Assembly (NCBI RefSeq): GCF_017916515.1
Contig: NZ_JAFMTA010000001.1
Coordinates: 1,601,127-1,665,126, forward strand
Length of the DNA stretch: 64,000 bases
DNA from: Naasia sp. SYSU D00948
GTDB lineage: Bacteria; Actinomycetota; Actinomycetes; Actinomycetales; Microbacteriaceae
Direction: 5' to 3'
Shown here: positions 7,865 to 17,517 of the stretch, in pieces
Layout of the letters: the number at the start of each line of letters is the position of its first letter
Position numbering within the stretch: position 1 is the stretch's first letter
Position numbers and translations under genes: made by a program
Notes under the pieces: model-generated
Told to the model about the DNA's origin: nothing
Database searches by the model: none
What the model saw: the letters and a program-made list of their open reading frames with translations, nothing else

Positions 7865-9841
7865 TCAGTGGCGGACGCGGTCCGCGATGGCCTTCATCAC
7901 CGTGGCGTCCGTGAGGGTCGTGGTGTCGCCCAGCTCGCGTCCCTCGGCCGCGTCGCGGAGGAGCCGGCGCATGATCTTGCCCGACCGCGTCTTCGGCAGC
8001 TCGTTCACGAGGAACAGCTCCCGGGGCCGGGCGATCGGGCCGATGCTGCTCGCGACGTGCGCCCGCAGCTCGTCGACGCCGCCCTCGCGAGCGGCCTCGT
8101 CCGCGTGACGGGCGCGCGGGATCACGAACGCGACCACGGCCTGACCGGTCGTCTCGTCGCTCGCCCCCACGACCGCGGCCTCCGCGACCCACGGATGCGA
8201 GACGAGGGCGGACTCGATCTCGGCGGTCGAGAGTCGGTGACCGGCGACGTTCATCACGTCGTCCACCCGGCCGAGGAGCCAGATGTCCCCGTCGTGGTCG
8301 CGGCGCGCGCCGTCACCCGCGAAGTAGACGGGCCCGCTGGGACCGTCGGAGAACCGCGACCAGTAGGTTTCGTGGAAGCGGTGCGGGTCGCCCCAGATGC
8401 CGCGCAGCATGCTCGGCCATGGCTCGGGGATCGCGAGGAGGCCGCTCTCGTTCCGGCCGACCGGCGCCCCGGTGTCGTCCAGCACGTCGACCACGATGCC
8501 GGGCAGGGGCACCTGCGCCGAGCCGGGCTTTGCGGCCGTCACGCCGGGGAGTGGGCTGACCATGATGGCGCCGGTCTCCGTCTGCCACCAGGTGTCGACG
8601 ACCGGTGTCCGCCCGCCGCCGATGACCTCCCGGTACCAGAGCCACGCCTCGGGATTGATGGGCTCTCCGACCGACCCGAGCAGCCGGAGCGACGAGAGGT
8701 CGTACTGCTGAGGGATCTCGCGCCCGGCCTTCATGAAGGACCGGATCGCGGTGGGCGCGGTGTAGAGCTGCGTGACGCCGTACTTCTCGATGAGCGCCCA
8801 CCAGCGGCCGGGCTTCGGCGCATCGGGGGTGCCCTCGTAGATGACGCTCGTCGCACCGTTGGCGAGCGGCCCGTACACGACGTAGGTGTGACCGGTGACC
8901 CAGCCGACATCGGCGGTGCACCAGTAGACGTCCCGGTCGGGGTGGAGGTCGAACACGTTGCGGTGCGTGTAAGCGCTCTGCGTCAGGTACCCGCCGCTCG
9001 TGTGGAAGATGCCCTTCGGCTTCCCGGTCGTCCCCGACGTGTAGAGGATGAAGAGCGGGTTCTCGGCCTCGAAGGGCTGCGCCTCGTGCTCCCAGTCGAC
9101 CTGCGCGAGCTCCTCGTGCCACCACAGGTCGCGGCCGTCCGTCCACGCGAGCTGCTCGGAGTCGTCCCAGGCGCGCTTGACGACGAGCACCTTCTCGACG
9201 GTCGTGCCCCCGCCGGCGAGGGCGGCGTCCACGGCAGGCTTGAGCGGCGAGACCTTGCCGCGGCGCCAGCCGCCGTCGGCCGTGATCACGAGCTTGGCCT
9301 CGGCGTCCTCGATCCGGGCGCGCAGGCTCTCGGCGCTGAATCCGCCGAACACCACCGAGTGGACCGCCCCGATGCGCGCGACCGCGAGCATCGCGATGAT
9401 GGCCTCGGGGATCATCGGCAGATAGATCGCGACGCGATCGCCGGCTTCGACTCCGAGCGCCGTCAGCAGGTTCGCCGCCCGCTTCACCTCGGCGGTCAGC
9501 TCGGCGTAGGTGATCCGCCGGGAGTCGCCGGGCTCGCCCTCCCAGAGGAGCGCGACGCGGTCGCCGTGACCCGCGAGGACGTGCCGGTCCAGGCAGTTGT
9601 ACGCGACGTTCAATCGGCCGTCGCCGAACCAGCGCGCGAACGGGGCATCGGACCAGTCGAGGACCTCCGTGAAGGGGGCGTGCCAGTGCAGCAGGCTCCG
9701 CGCCTGGTCCGCCCAGAACCCGAGGCGGTCCGCGGCGGCCCTCGCGTACAGGTCGGCGGTCGCCACGGCCTGCGCCGCGAACTCGGCCGGGGGATCGAAG
9801 ACGATGTCCTCCGCCCGCACGTCTCCGGCCGACTCCACCAT
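7865..9841 (-). CDS. acs: Acetyl-CoA synthetase (AMP-forming)
   Basis: 658 residues, full length for acetyl-CoA synthetase, which activates acetate through acetyl-AMP. Visible motifs: an N-terminal ACAS-type region ([16 protein letters not shown]), the AMP-binding loop [12 protein letters not shown], a WWQTETGA substrate-pocket segment, the A8 hinge ([19 protein letters not shown]) and the acetylatable Lys motif [12 protein letters not shown] near the C-terminus. ATG at 9841 has a purine-rich GAGGGAG ribosome-binding site. A TAGGCT -10 element lies at 9883-9888 on the minus strand, giving a leader of about 35-40 nt. Divergent from the 6C RNA. Confidence 0.95.
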   Translation of the reverse strand: MVESAGDVRAEDIVFDPPAEFAAQAVATADLYARAAADRLGFWADQARSLLHWHAPFTEVLDWSDAPFARWFGDGRLNVAYNCLDRHVLAGHGDRVALLWEGEPGDSRRITYAELTAEVKRAANLLTALGVEAGDRVAIYLPMIPEAIIAMLAVARIGAVHSVVFGGFSAESLRARIEDAEAKLVITADGGWRRGKVSPLKPAVDAALAGGGTTVEKVLVVKRAWDDSEQLAWTDGRDLWWHEELAQVDWEHEAQPFEAENPLFILYTSGTTGKPKGIFHTSGGYLTQSAYTHRNVFDLHPDRDVYWCTADVGWVTGHTYVVYGPLANGATSVIYEGTPDAPKPGRWWALIEKYGVTQLYTAPTAIRSFMKAGREIPQQYDLSSLRLLGSVGEPINPEAWLWYREVIGGGRTPVVDTWWQTETGAIMVSPLPGVTAAKPGSAQVPLPGIVVDVLDDTGAPVGRNESGLLAIPEPWPSMLRGIWGDPHRFHETYWSRFSDGPSGPVYFAGDGARRDHDGDIWLLGRVDDVMNVAGHRLSTAEIESALVSHPWVAEAAVVGASDETTGQAVVAFVIPRARHADEAAREGGVDELRAHVASSIGPIARPRELFLVNELPKTRSGKIMRRLLRDAAEGRELGDTTTLTDATVMKAIADRVRH

Positions 9842-9957
9842 CGCTCACGCTCCCTCGCGCAGTCCCGAACTCTGCGCGAACGAGCCTAGCGATCGTGGCC
9901 CGAGGGCGCGTCGTCTGACGAAACTGAGGATTGCCCGAGTGTGGCGCGAAACACCTC

Positions 9958-9985
9958 TTGCGGCGTGACCCGAACGGGGTACACT
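9958..9985 (+). promoter_or_regulatory. Promoter of the 6C RNA
   Basis: TTGCGG (9958-9963), a 16-bp spacer and TACACT (9980-9985). Transcription would begin around 9991-9993, just before the first 6C stem-loop. Confidence 0.65.
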
Positions 9986-9990
9986 GATCG

Positions 9991-10085
9991 CGTCAAAGCT
10001 CCTTTGACACGCAGCGTAAGCGATTCCCCCCAATCCAGCGTTGCTGTGGCCGCACCTGTTCCCCCCAATAGGTGCGGCCCCTTTC
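9991..10085 (+). ncRNA. 6C small RNA
   Basis: Two stem-loops, each with six cytosines in the loop, the defining feature of the actinobacterial 6C RNA family. The first hairpin (about 10011-10047) closes with GATT/AATC around C10026-C10031. The second (10048-10079) has perfect arms GGCCGCACCT/AGGTGCGGCC around TT-CCCCCC-AAT and is followed by CCCTTTCG, so it doubles as the terminator. C-rich loops in this family are thought to pair with G-rich ribosome-binding sites of target mRNAs. It lies just upstream of the Tad locus, as in other actinobacteria. 5' end inferred from the promoter. Confidence 0.9.
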
Positions 10086-10191
10086 GTTAACCGCGAGTTT
10101 CCGGTTCCTCCCCAGCGCCGACGCGGTCCCGGCGATCCACTGCAGGGTCGGCGACGGTCCTGGCAGGAGCGGTGATTCGTACCGTTCCCCC

Positions 10192-11298
10192 ATGCAGTGG
10201 GCCAGCTCCCCGGACGCCGTCGACCCCGCTCCTGCCGGGGTGGATCCCGCCTCGTCGCCCCCGGTCCGCTTCGTGCCGCTGCGGCCTTCCCCCTCGGCCG
10301 TGAACCGGGGTACGGCGCTGACCCCCGGACGGGGGGCGACGCCGATCCCCGCTCGAGCGGGGAAGCGTCGGGACCAGCTGTGGCCCGAGCTGGGCATGCT
10401 CGCGGAGTTCGCGGACGAGCGCACGACCGATCTGCTGCTCGTCGGCCCGGACCTGTGGGTCGATCGCGGAGCGGGCCTCCAGCGGCGGGACGACTGGCCC
10501 GCCCTCGATGAGGCGTCGCTGCGGGAGCTCGCGGTCCGGCTCGTCGCCCGCGGCGGCCGCCACCTCGACGACGCGACCCCCTGTGTCGACGTCCGGCTCG
10601 CCGAGGGCATCCGGGTGCACGCGGTGCTGCCCCCGGTCACCGTGAGCGGGACCGCCGTGTCGATACGGCTTCCCGCCGCTCAGCGCTGGCGCATCCCGGA
10701 TCTCGTCGAGGCGGGCATGCTGGACGAGCACGGCCGATCGGTTCTGATCCAGGCGGTCCGCGCCCGCCGCAACATCCTGATCACCGGAGGCGCCGGAACG
10801 GGCAAGACGACCCTCCTCGGCGCGCTGCTGGCGGAGGTTCCTCCGACCGAGCGGGTCGTCACGATCGAGGACGTGGCGGAGCTCCGCATCGACCACCCGC
10901 ACGTCGTCGCCCTGGAAGCACGGCAGCCGAACTCGGAGGGAGCGGGCGGGGTCGGGCTCGAGCGCCTCGTCCGCGAGGCTCTGCGGATGCGACCGGACCG
11001 GATCGTGCTGGGGGAGTGCCGGGGCTCCGAGGTGCGCGAGTTGCTGGCCGCCCTCAACACAGGTCATGACGGCGGGGCGGGAACGCTGCACGCGAGTCAG
11101 CTGGCCGATGTGCCCGCGCGCCTGGAGGCGCTCGGAGCGCTCGCCGGCATGACCCCGGAGGCCCTCGCCCGCCAAGTGGTGAGCGGCATCCACCTGGTCG
11201 TCCATCTCGCACGCGTGGAGGGGCGCCGCGCCGTCGTGGGCTTCGGCCGCTTCGCCCTGACCGCGGGATCCGTCCTCACGGTCGAGGCACCGACATGA
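10192..11298 (+). CDS. tadA: TadA/CpaF-type pilus assembly ATPase
   Basis: 368 residues from ATG 10192; the frame is open back into the 6C RNA, and no clear ribosome-binding site decides the start. After a Pro-rich, probably disordered N-terminus of ~60 residues comes the secretion ATPase: an N-terminal domain (FADERTTDLLLVGPDLWVDRGAGL), Walker A ITGGAGTGKTTLL, the Asp-box-like TIEDVAELRI, Walker B (RIVLGECRGSEV) and the His-box segment TGHDGGAGTLHAS. It powers assembly of Flp pili. The stop overlaps the next gene (ATGA). Confidence 0.93.
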   Translation: MQWASSPDAVDPAPAGVDPASSPPVRFVPLRPSPSAVNRGTALTPGRGATPIPARAGKRRDQLWPELGMLAEFADERTTDLLLVGPDLWVDRGAGLQRRDDWPALDEASLRELAVRLVARGGRHLDDATPCVDVRLAEGIRVHAVLPPVTVSGTAVSIRLPAAQRWRIPDLVEAGMLDEHGRSVLIQAVRARRNILITGGAGTGKTTLLGALLAEVPPTERVVTIEDVAELRIDHPHVVALEARQPNSEGAGGVGLERLVREALRMRPDRIVLGECRGSEVRELLAALNTGHDGGAGTLHASQLADVPARLEALGALAGMTPEALARQVVSGIHLVVHLARVEGRRAVVGFGRFALTAGSVLTVEAPT

Positions 11299-12206
11299 CA
11301 GCGGATTCCCTGGACGCCGTGGCGGAGACGGCGGACCGGCTGTCGGCCCTGCTGGCGGCCGGGCTGCCGCCGAGTGCCGCCTGGCAGCACCTTGCGGATG
11401 GACAGGCGTCGCCCCTGCTCACCGCAGCCGCACGAGCGGCGGGGGCGGGCGAGCCGGTGGCTCCTGCTCTCGTGGCGGGCAGCAGCGCCGCCCCCGAGGA
11501 GGCGCGTGCCGCCTGGCGGGCGCTCGCCGCGGGAGTCGCGGTCGCGGACCGGACGGGAGCGCCCCTCGCGGACGTGCTCGAGCAGCTCGCCGTCACGCTG
11601 CGCGACCTCCAGGGCGCCGAGCGGGACGTCCGAGCCGCGCTCACCGGGCCGCGGATGTCTGGTCGGCTCGTCCTCGCCCTGCCCGCGGTCGGCGTCGCCT
11701 TCGGGCTCGGGCTCGGCTTCGACCCTCTCGGGGTTCTCCTCGGCACGCCTCTCGGGCTCGCCTGCGCCGCCGCCGGCGCTGTCCTCTACCTCGCCGGCTG
11801 GGGATGGACGCGCCGCCTCGTGCGTCGCGCACGCCCATCGTCCGACCTGCCGGGGCTCGAGGCCGAGCTCGTCGCGGTCGCCCTCGCCGCGGGCCTGCCG
11901 GTCAGCGCCGCCCGCGCACTCGTGCGCGACCTCGCCGCCGCATGCGGGGTGGCCCTGAGGGACGGTCCCGACATCGACCGCTCCGCCGCGCTCGCCACGA
12001 GCGCGGGGGTGCCCGTGGCCTCGCTCCTGCGCTCGGAGGCCCGGCACCGGCGACGACGGGCCGCGAGCGATGCCCGCATCCGGGCCGAGGCGCTCGCGGT
12101 CACCCTCCTTCTGCCGCTCGGCGTGTGCCTGCTGCCGTCGTTCATGCTCCTGTCGGTCGCGCCCCTGCTGCTCTCGATCGTCTCCTCCACAGCGCTGCCG
12201 CTGTGA
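11295..12206 (+). CDS. Tad type II secretion F protein, apparent TadB-TadC fusion
   Basis: 303 residues, coupled to tadA by ATGA. Two T2SSF-like modules are visible. The first (LSALLAAGLPPSAAWQHLA ... ADVLEQLAVTLRDLQGAERDV) is followed by two membrane segments. The second (ELVAVALAAGLPVSAARALVRDLA ... VASLLRSEARHRRRR) is followed by a C-terminal membrane segment. Many actinobacteria encode the TadB and TadC inner-membrane platform proteins as separate genes here, so this looks like a compact single-gene version. It probably forms the membrane base on which the TadA ATPase acts. Confidence 0.88.
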   Translation: MTADSLDAVAETADRLSALLAAGLPPSAAWQHLADGQASPLLTAAARAAGAGEPVAPALVAGSSAAPEEARAAWRALAAGVAVADRTGAPLADVLEQLAVTLRDLQGAERDVRAALTGPRMSGRLVLALPAVGVAFGLGLGFDPLGVLLGTPLGLACAAAGAVLYLAGWGWTRRLVRRARPSSDLPGLEAELVAVALAAGLPVSAARALVRDLAAACGVALRDGPDIDRSAALATSAGVPVASLLRSEARHRRRRAASDARIRAEALAVTLLLPLGVCLLPSFMLLSVAPLLLSIVSSTALPL

Positions 12207-12248
12207 GCGCGGCGATTACTTCTTCGGTCATGCCTGACGTTAGAAGGG

Positions 12249-13655
12249 TCAGCGGGGTGGCGCGGCTGTGGCGACGTCCGGGGCGTCGACGTCCTCGTCG
12301 GCCTTTGGCTCGGCGTGCTGGTAGAGCGCCGACAGTCGCCGATACGGTCGCGTGAGGAACGCGGCGAGTGCGATCACCACCAGCGCGAGACCCGCGAATA
12401 GGAACACCAGCGCGATCGCGCGTCCCTCTCCTTCGCCGAGCAGCCAGCCCCAGGTCGAGCGGCCATCGGTCGAGTCCATGTAGGGGATGATCGCGAACTG
12501 CGCGATCGGCGCGATCAGGAACGACGTGACGGGCGCCGCTGCCGACTCGAAGGCCTGGGCGAAGCCGAAGACGCGGCCCTGACGGCGGAACGTGACCACC
12601 TTCTGGATGACCGTCTGCTCGGCCGCCTCGACGACCGGGATCAGGACCATGTAGAGGAGGATCCCGCCCGCGTAGAGCCACCACCAGTCGCGGATCGTGA
12701 ACAGCGAGCCGAGGACCCCCATCCCGACCACGACGAGCAGCATCGTGCGGATCGGGTTGCGTCCCAGCCCGAACTTGGCGACGAGCGCGCCGCCGATCAG
12801 GAAGCCCGTGGAGCTGACCCCGAGCACCAGTCCCCAGATCTCGACGGGGAACAGCTCGAGGCCGTACGGGTCCATCAGCGCCATGTAGACGCCGCCGATG
12901 AGGTTGTTCAGCGTCGTGAAGATGATGAGCGCGAACAGGCCGGGCGCCGAACGGATCGCGCTGATGCTGCCGCGGAGGTCGATGGCCGGTGGCCGTCCGC
13001 CCTCGCCCTGCGGCTTCTCCTCGGGGATCCGCAGGAACAGGAGGTGGGCGAACGCGACCGCCGTGAGCACGAGGGCGATCACGAGCGTGCCGCCCATCCC
13101 CACCGTCCCGATGGCGAGTCCGGAGAACACGCTGGTGACGAGGAACGCGAGCCCCTGCACCGTGCCGACGAGGCCGTTCGCGTTGGCGTGGCGGTCCACG
13201 GGCACGAGCAGCGTGACGGTCGTCGAGAGCGCGATGTTCCGCATGTTCTCGATCACCGAGCCGAACAGGATGATGCCCGAGAACAGCCAGAACCAGGGGC
13301 CGCCGAGGTCGAGGAGCGCGGCCTCGGGGAACACGACGTAGAGGCCGGCGGCGATGCCGAACGCGGCCAGGGTGACGAGACTCGCGAACAGCATCACCTG
13401 GTGCTTGCGGTGCCGGTCCACGATCGTGCCGAACAGGATCGAGAAGAACGCGACGAGCAGCATGTACGCGCCGCCGATGATGCCGGTCGCGAGCACGGAG
13501 CGCGTCTCGAGGTACACCCAGAAGGTGAGCGCGAACCACAGGAAGCTCGTCGTGATGTTCGCGATCGCGGTGTTGACGAGCACCTGGACGAACGTGCGCA
13601 TGCCGCCCGCCTGGGTCACGTGCTCCGGGGTCGACGCCGGGACCGGATTCGACAT
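12249..13655 (-). CDS. MFS transporter
   Basis: 468 residues with about 12 hydrophobic segments and the MFS loop 2-3 signature FGTIVDRHRKHQVM. It resembles the DHA3/MefA-like drug efflux group in its N-terminal half (TFVQVLVNTAIANITTSFLWFALTFW). The ATG at 13655 is favoured over one 10 codons upstream because TAGCCT lies 7 nt before it, giving a leaderless mRNA. It lies on the opposite strand inside an otherwise continuous Tad locus and has no obvious functional link to it. Substrate unknown. Confidence 0.9.
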   Translation of the reverse strand: MSNPVPASTPEHVTQAGGMRTFVQVLVNTAIANITTSFLWFALTFWVYLETRSVLATGIIGGAYMLLVAFFSILFGTIVDRHRKHQVMLFASLVTLAAFGIAAGLYVVFPEAALLDLGGPWFWLFSGIILFGSVIENMRNIALSTTVTLLVPVDRHANANGLVGTVQGLAFLVTSVFSGLAIGTVGMGGTLVIALVLTAVAFAHLLFLRIPEEKPQGEGGRPPAIDLRGSISAIRSAPGLFALIIFTTLNNLIGGVYMALMDPYGLELFPVEIWGLVLGVSSTGFLIGGALVAKFGLGRNPIRTMLLVVVGMGVLGSLFTIRDWWWLYAGGILLYMVLIPVVEAAEQTVIQKVVTFRRQGRVFGFAQAFESAAAPVTSFLIAPIAQFAIIPYMDSTDGRSTWGWLLGEGEGRAIALVFLFAGLALVVIALAAFLTRPYRRLSALYQHAEPKADEDVDAPDVATAAPPR

Positions 13656-13662
13656 GGCACCG

Positions 13663-13668
13663 AGGCTA
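13663..13668 (-). promoter_or_regulatory. Leaderless -10 element of the MFS gene
   Basis: TAGCCT on the minus strand, 7 nt before the ATG at 13655. This spacing decides the start codon. Confidence 0.55.
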
Positions 13669-13868
13669 GGACCGGCCACCGACACGGTGCTACGAGACGC
13701 TCCCCTCCTGGGGCGCCGCTCCTGGGGCCGGAGGGGAGGGCGCGAGCCGCATCCGCCCCCTCCTCCCGATCCCGCTCGTTGCCCCCTTCCTCCACGGAGT
13801 CTGCTGCAGGCGCCGGCTCAGGAGGCCCGGCCGGAGACAGTGGACCCGTATCGAACGGAAGGATTCTC

Positions 13869-14048
13869 ATGCTGCGCCTCACGCCCCGGCTCCGCTCCCA
13901 CGATGACGGCTCGGTGACCGCCGAGTACGCCGTCGCCACGATGGCCGCGGTCGGCTTCGCCGGATTGCTCGTCGTGATCCTCCGCTCGGACGAGGTGCGC
14001 GGCATCCTCACCGACCTGGTGCGGAATGCGCTGGCCTTCGGCGGGTGA
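13869..14048 (+). CDS. Flp-type prepilin (DUF4244-like)
   Basis: 59 residues; ATG at 13869 behind a strong GGAAGGA ribosome-binding site. A short basic leader (MLRLTPRLRSHDDG) ends in Gly, followed by SVTAEYAVATMAAVGFAGLLVVI. This is a classic class III signal: prepilin peptidase cleavage after Gly14, Glu at position 5 of the mature protein, then a hydrophobic helix. It is the likely major pilin subunit of the Tad/Flp system whose ATPase and platform protein are encoded at 10192-12206. No prepilin peptidase gene is present in the window. Confidence 0.9.
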   Translation: MLRLTPRLRSHDDGSVTAEYAVATMAAVGFAGLLVVILRSDEVRGILTDLVRNALAFGG

Positions 14049-14340
14049 CGGCGGAAGCATCGCCGCAGAGCTCGCCGCCGCGATGCCGGCAGTGATCGTC
14101 GTCCTCGTGCTCTGCACGGGAGCGCTCCAGTCGCTCGCGCGCCAGGCGGTGCTCGCCGACGTGGCCGCACAGAGCGCTCGCGCGCTGGCACGCGGCGGAA
14201 GTCCGCCGGCGCTGCCGTCCGGTGCCGCGCTCTCCGAGCAGCGCGACGACGGGGCCGTCTGCGTCACCGTCCGAGGCTCGTCCCCGGCGCTGGGGCTGCC
14301 GCTGACCGCCCGGGCCTGCGCGCTGGACGGCGGACTGTGA
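14026..14340 (+). CDS. TadE-like pseudopilin
   Basis: 104 residues. ATG at 14026 overlaps the Flp gene by 23 bp; this is needed to keep the class III leader, because the signal GDGG|SIAAELAAAMPAVIVVLVL starts only 7 residues later. As in the Flp protein, the Gly is followed by a Glu at mature position 5 and a hydrophobic helix. The rest is a short extracytoplasmic domain with two Cys that could form a disulfide. TadE-type pseudopilins help assemble the pilus or anchor it to the envelope. Confidence 0.85.
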   Translation: MRWPSAGDGGSIAAELAAAMPAVIVVLVLCTGALQSLARQAVLADVAAQSARALARGGSPPALPSGAALSEQRDDGAVCVTVRGSSPALGLPLTARACALDGGL

Positions 14341-14678
14341 CCCCCTCCCGAGCGGACGAGGGCTCGGGGTCGGTCCTCGTCCTCGCCGTCGCGGCCGCGA
14401 CGATGCTCGTCTGCGGTCTGCTCCTACCTCTATATATGGGACTCGCGGCGAAGCGGCAGATCGCGGGCGCCGCGGACGCCGCAGCGCTCGCCGCGGCGGA
14501 CGGCCTGTCCGGCGCCGTTCCCGGCGTCCCGTGCGAGCTCGCCGGGCAGGTCGCGGCCCTCAACACGGCCGCGGTGGCCTCCTGCGAGGTGGCCGGGACG
14601 GAGGTGATCGTGGTCACCGTCGGCGAGGTCCTCGGCCTGCCGGTCCAGGCCGCCGCCCGGGCGGGACCCCCGGGCTGA
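14337..14678 (+). CDS. TadE/TadG-like secreted protein of the Tad locus
   Basis: 113 residues; GTG at 14337 overlaps the previous stop (GTGA). A short N-terminus with DEGSGSVLVLAVAAATMLVCGLLLPLY gives one membrane helix. The following AAKRQIAGAADAAALAAADGL is typical of the TadE/TadG-like proteins encoded beside a DECH helicase in other actinobacteria. Two Cys near residues 60 and 80 may pair. In those genomes a large helicase gene usually lies nearby; it is absent here, and topA follows directly. Confidence 0.85.
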   Translation: MTPSRADEGSGSVLVLAVAAATMLVCGLLLPLYMGLAAKRQIAGAADAAALAAADGLSGAVPGVPCELAGQVAALNTAAVASCEVAGTEVIVVTVGEVLGLPVQAAARAGPPG

Positions 14679-14835
14679 CACGCCGGAACACACCCGGCAA
14701 TCCCCAGGCAGGGATTAGGTGCCGGATCGGAAGTCGTGTGTATGGTGTGCGTGACGCTCGACCGACCGAGCACCTCCCCATCCCGCCAGGATGGCGTTTC
14801 GACCTCTCACCCCCGTTCCGAGGAGGGGATTTCCC

Positions 14836-17517
14836 GTGCCCGCCAACAAGAAGCTCGTGATCGTCGAGTCGCCGGCCAAGGCGAAGACGATCGCCCAGTA
14901 CCTGGGCGACGGCTTCGAGGTGATGGCCTCGGTCGGTCACATCCGTGACCTCATCGAGCCGAAGAACCTGCCCGCCGACAAGAAGGTCGGCTCGCTCGGC
15001 AAGTTCTCCGTCGACGTCGAGAACGGATTCGAGCCCTACTACGTCGTCTCCGACCAGAAGAAGAAGACGGTCGCCGAGCTGAAGCGCGCGCTCAAGAACG
15101 CCGACGAGCTCTACCTCGCCACTGATGAGGACCGCGAGGGCGAGGCGATCGCCTGGCACCTGCTCGAGGAACTGAAGCCGAAGGTCCCCGTCAAGCGCAT
15201 GGTGTTCCACGAGATCACCAAGGACGCCATCGCCAAGGCGAAGGACAACACCCGGGAGATCGACACGGCTCTCGTCGACGCCCAGGAGACCCGCCGCATC
15301 CTCGACCGCCTCTACGGGTACGAGGTGTCGCCGGTCCTCTGGCGCAAGGTCGGGCCCGGGCTGTCCGCCGGCCGCGTCCAGTCCGCGGCCACCCGTCTCG
15401 TCGTCGACCGCGAGCGGGAGCGCCTCGCCTTCGTCGCGGCCTCCTACTGGGACCTCACCGCAAGGTTCGCCCCGGTCGGCTCCGAGGACGACTTCGAGGC
15501 CCGCCTCGTCCGCCTTGACGGCCAGCGCGTCGCGAGCGGGCGGGACTTCGACGACCGCGGGCAGCTGAAGCCCGGCGCCCGGGTCCTCGACGAGGGGGCC
15601 GCCACCGCGCTCGCCGCAGCCCTCCGAAACGACGCGACGATTTCCACTGTGGCCGGAGTCGAGTCGAAGCCGTACACGCGGCGACCGGCGGCCCCGTTCA
15701 CCACGTCGACGCTCCAGCAGGAGGCGGCGCGCAAGCTGCGGTTCTCGGCCCGGCAGACGATGAGCGTCGCCCAGTCGCTCTACGAGAACGGCTACATCAC
15801 CTACATGCGCACCGACTCGCCTGCGCTCTCGACGCAGGCGGTCAACGCGGCTCGCGCTCAGGCCGCCGCGCTGTACGGGCCGGAGACCGTGCCCGCGAAG
15901 CCCCGCGTCTACACCGGCAAGTCGAAGAACGCGCAGGAGGCCCACGAGGCCATCCGCCCCTCGGGTGAGACGTTCCGCACTCCGCAGCAGCTGACCGGCG
16001 AGCTCCGCGGCAACGAGCTGCGCCTGTACGAGCTGATCTGGAAGCGCACGGTCGCGTCCCAGATGGAGGACGCCCGCGGCTCGACCGCGACCGTCACGAT
16101 CGAGTCGCGCCCGGCGAGCACGGACACGGTCGCCGTCTTCTCGGCGAGCGGCACCGTGATCACCTTCCGCGGCTTCCTGCAGGCCTACGAGGAGGGTCGC
16201 GACGAGGAGCGCAACGCGGAAAAGGAGCCCGCGGAGGCGAAGCTCCCGCCGCTGTCGGAGGGCCAGGCCCTCGGCGTGACGGACGCGGAGGCGAAGGGGC
16301 ACGAGACGTCGCCGCCCCCGCGGTACACCGAGGCGAGCCTCGTCAAGGCGCTCGAGCAGCTCGGGATCGGCCGGCCCTCGACCTACGCGTCGATCATCTC
16401 CACCATCATCGACCGCGGCTACGTCACTCCTCGAGGCACCGCCCTCGTGCCGAGCTGGACCGCGTTCTCGGTCGTGAAGCTGCTCGAGGACTTCTTCGGG
16501 GACCTCGTGGAGTACGACTTCACCGCCGCCATGGAGGACGACCTCGACCGCATCGCGGGCGGTGAGGAGGACCGCGTCGGCTGGCTGCAGGGGTTCTACT
16601 TCGGCAACGACGGCCACCGCGGCCTTCGCTCGGTCGTGGACAACCTCGGCGACATCGATGCCCGCTCGGTGAACTCCGTGCGCATCGCGGACGACATCAC
16701 CCTCCGGATCGGCAAGTACGGCCCCTACCTCGAGGTGCAGGACCCGGACGCCGCGCCGGACGCGACTCCGCGCCGGGTCAACCTGCCGCCGGATCTCGCT
16801 CCCGACGAGCTGACCGAGGCCAAGGCGCGCGAGCTCATCGACGCCCCGGTGCAGACGGACCGGGTCATCGGGATCAACCCGGACAACGGCAAGCAGGTCG
16901 TCGCGAAGGACGGCCGCTACGGCCCCTACGTCACCGAGGTCGACCCTGAGAGCGACGAGGAGGACACTGCGGCGGCGGCCAAGAAGAAGGCCCCGAAGCC
17001 CCGCACGGCGTCGCTCTTCAAGTCGATGGACCTCGCGGAGATCGACCTCCCGACCGCACTGAAACTGCTCGACCTGCCCCGCGTCGTCGGCACCGACCCC
17101 GAGTCGGGCGAGGAGATCACAGCGCAGAACGGGCGCTACGGTCCCTACATCAAGAAGGGGAACGACACCCGGACGTTGCCGAGCGAGGACGCCATCTTCG
17201 AGATCGACCTCGACGGAGCCGTCGAGCTGTTCGCGCAGCCCAAATACGGGGCCCGCAAGGCGTCGTCCGCTCTCAAGGAGTTCGACGCGGATCCGGAGAG
17301 CGGCAAGCCGATCCGAATCAAGGAGGGCCGCTTCGGCGCCTACGTGACCGACGGCGTCACGAACGCGACCATCCCGCGCGGCGAGACGATCGAGGAGATC
17401 GACTTCCCCCGGGCGGTCCAGCTGCTCGCGGACAAGCGGGCCAAGGGTCCCGCGAAGCCGAAGGCCACGCGGGCGAAGGGGACGACGGGACGGCGCAAGG
17501 CCGCCGCCTCCTCGTGA
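14836..17517 (+). CDS. topA: DNA topoisomerase I
   Basis: 893 residues. GTG at 14836 has a strong GAGGAGGGG ribosome-binding site; a frame-open ATG 15 codons upstream has none. Type IA enzyme that relaxes negative supercoils. Toprim domain: VIVESPAKAKTI and the acidic cluster ATDEDREGEAIAWHL. The active-site Tyr is Y323 in YITYMRTDSP. The C-terminus lacks zinc fingers and instead carries repeated modules ending in GRYGPYV, GRYGPYI and GRFGAYV plus a Lys/Arg/Ala-rich tail, the actinobacterial form. The stop overlaps tmk (GTGA). Confidence 0.97.
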   Translation: MPANKKLVIVESPAKAKTIAQYLGDGFEVMASVGHIRDLIEPKNLPADKKVGSLGKFSVDVENGFEPYYVVSDQKKKTVAELKRALKNADELYLATDEDREGEAIAWHLLEELKPKVPVKRMVFHEITKDAIAKAKDNTREIDTALVDAQETRRILDRLYGYEVSPVLWRKVGPGLSAGRVQSAATRLVVDRERERLAFVAASYWDLTARFAPVGSEDDFEARLVRLDGQRVASGRDFDDRGQLKPGARVLDEGAATALAAALRNDATISTVAGVESKPYTRRPAAPFTTSTLQQEAARKLRFSARQTMSVAQSLYENGYITYMRTDSPALSTQAVNAARAQAAALYGPETVPAKPRVYTGKSKNAQEAHEAIRPSGETFRTPQQLTGELRGNELRLYELIWKRTVASQMEDARGSTATVTIESRPASTDTVAVFSASGTVITFRGFLQAYEEGRDEERNAEKEPAEAKLPPLSEGQALGVTDAEAKGHETSPPPRYTEASLVKALEQLGIGRPSTYASIISTIIDRGYVTPRGTALVPSWTAFSVVKLLEDFFGDLVEYDFTAAMEDDLDRIAGGEEDRVGWLQGFYFGNDGHRGLRSVVDNLGDIDARSVNSVRIADDITLRIGKYGPYLEVQDPDAAPDATPRRVNLPPDLAPDELTEAKARELIDAPVQTDRVIGINPDNGKQVVAKDGRYGPYVTEVDPESDEEDTAAAAKKKAPKPRTASLFKSMDLAEIDLPTALKLLDLPRVVGTDPESGEEITAQNGRYGPYIKKGNDTRTLPSEDAIFEIDLDGAVELFAQPKYGARKASSALKEFDADPESGKPIRIKEGRFGAYVTDGVTNATIPRGETIEEIDFPRAVQLLADKRAKGPAKPKATRAKGTTGRRKAAASS

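Noticed and set aside
14614-16617. A 667-codon minus-strand open frame
   Set aside because: Shadow of topA; composition is that of an antisense GC-rich frame and no motif is present.
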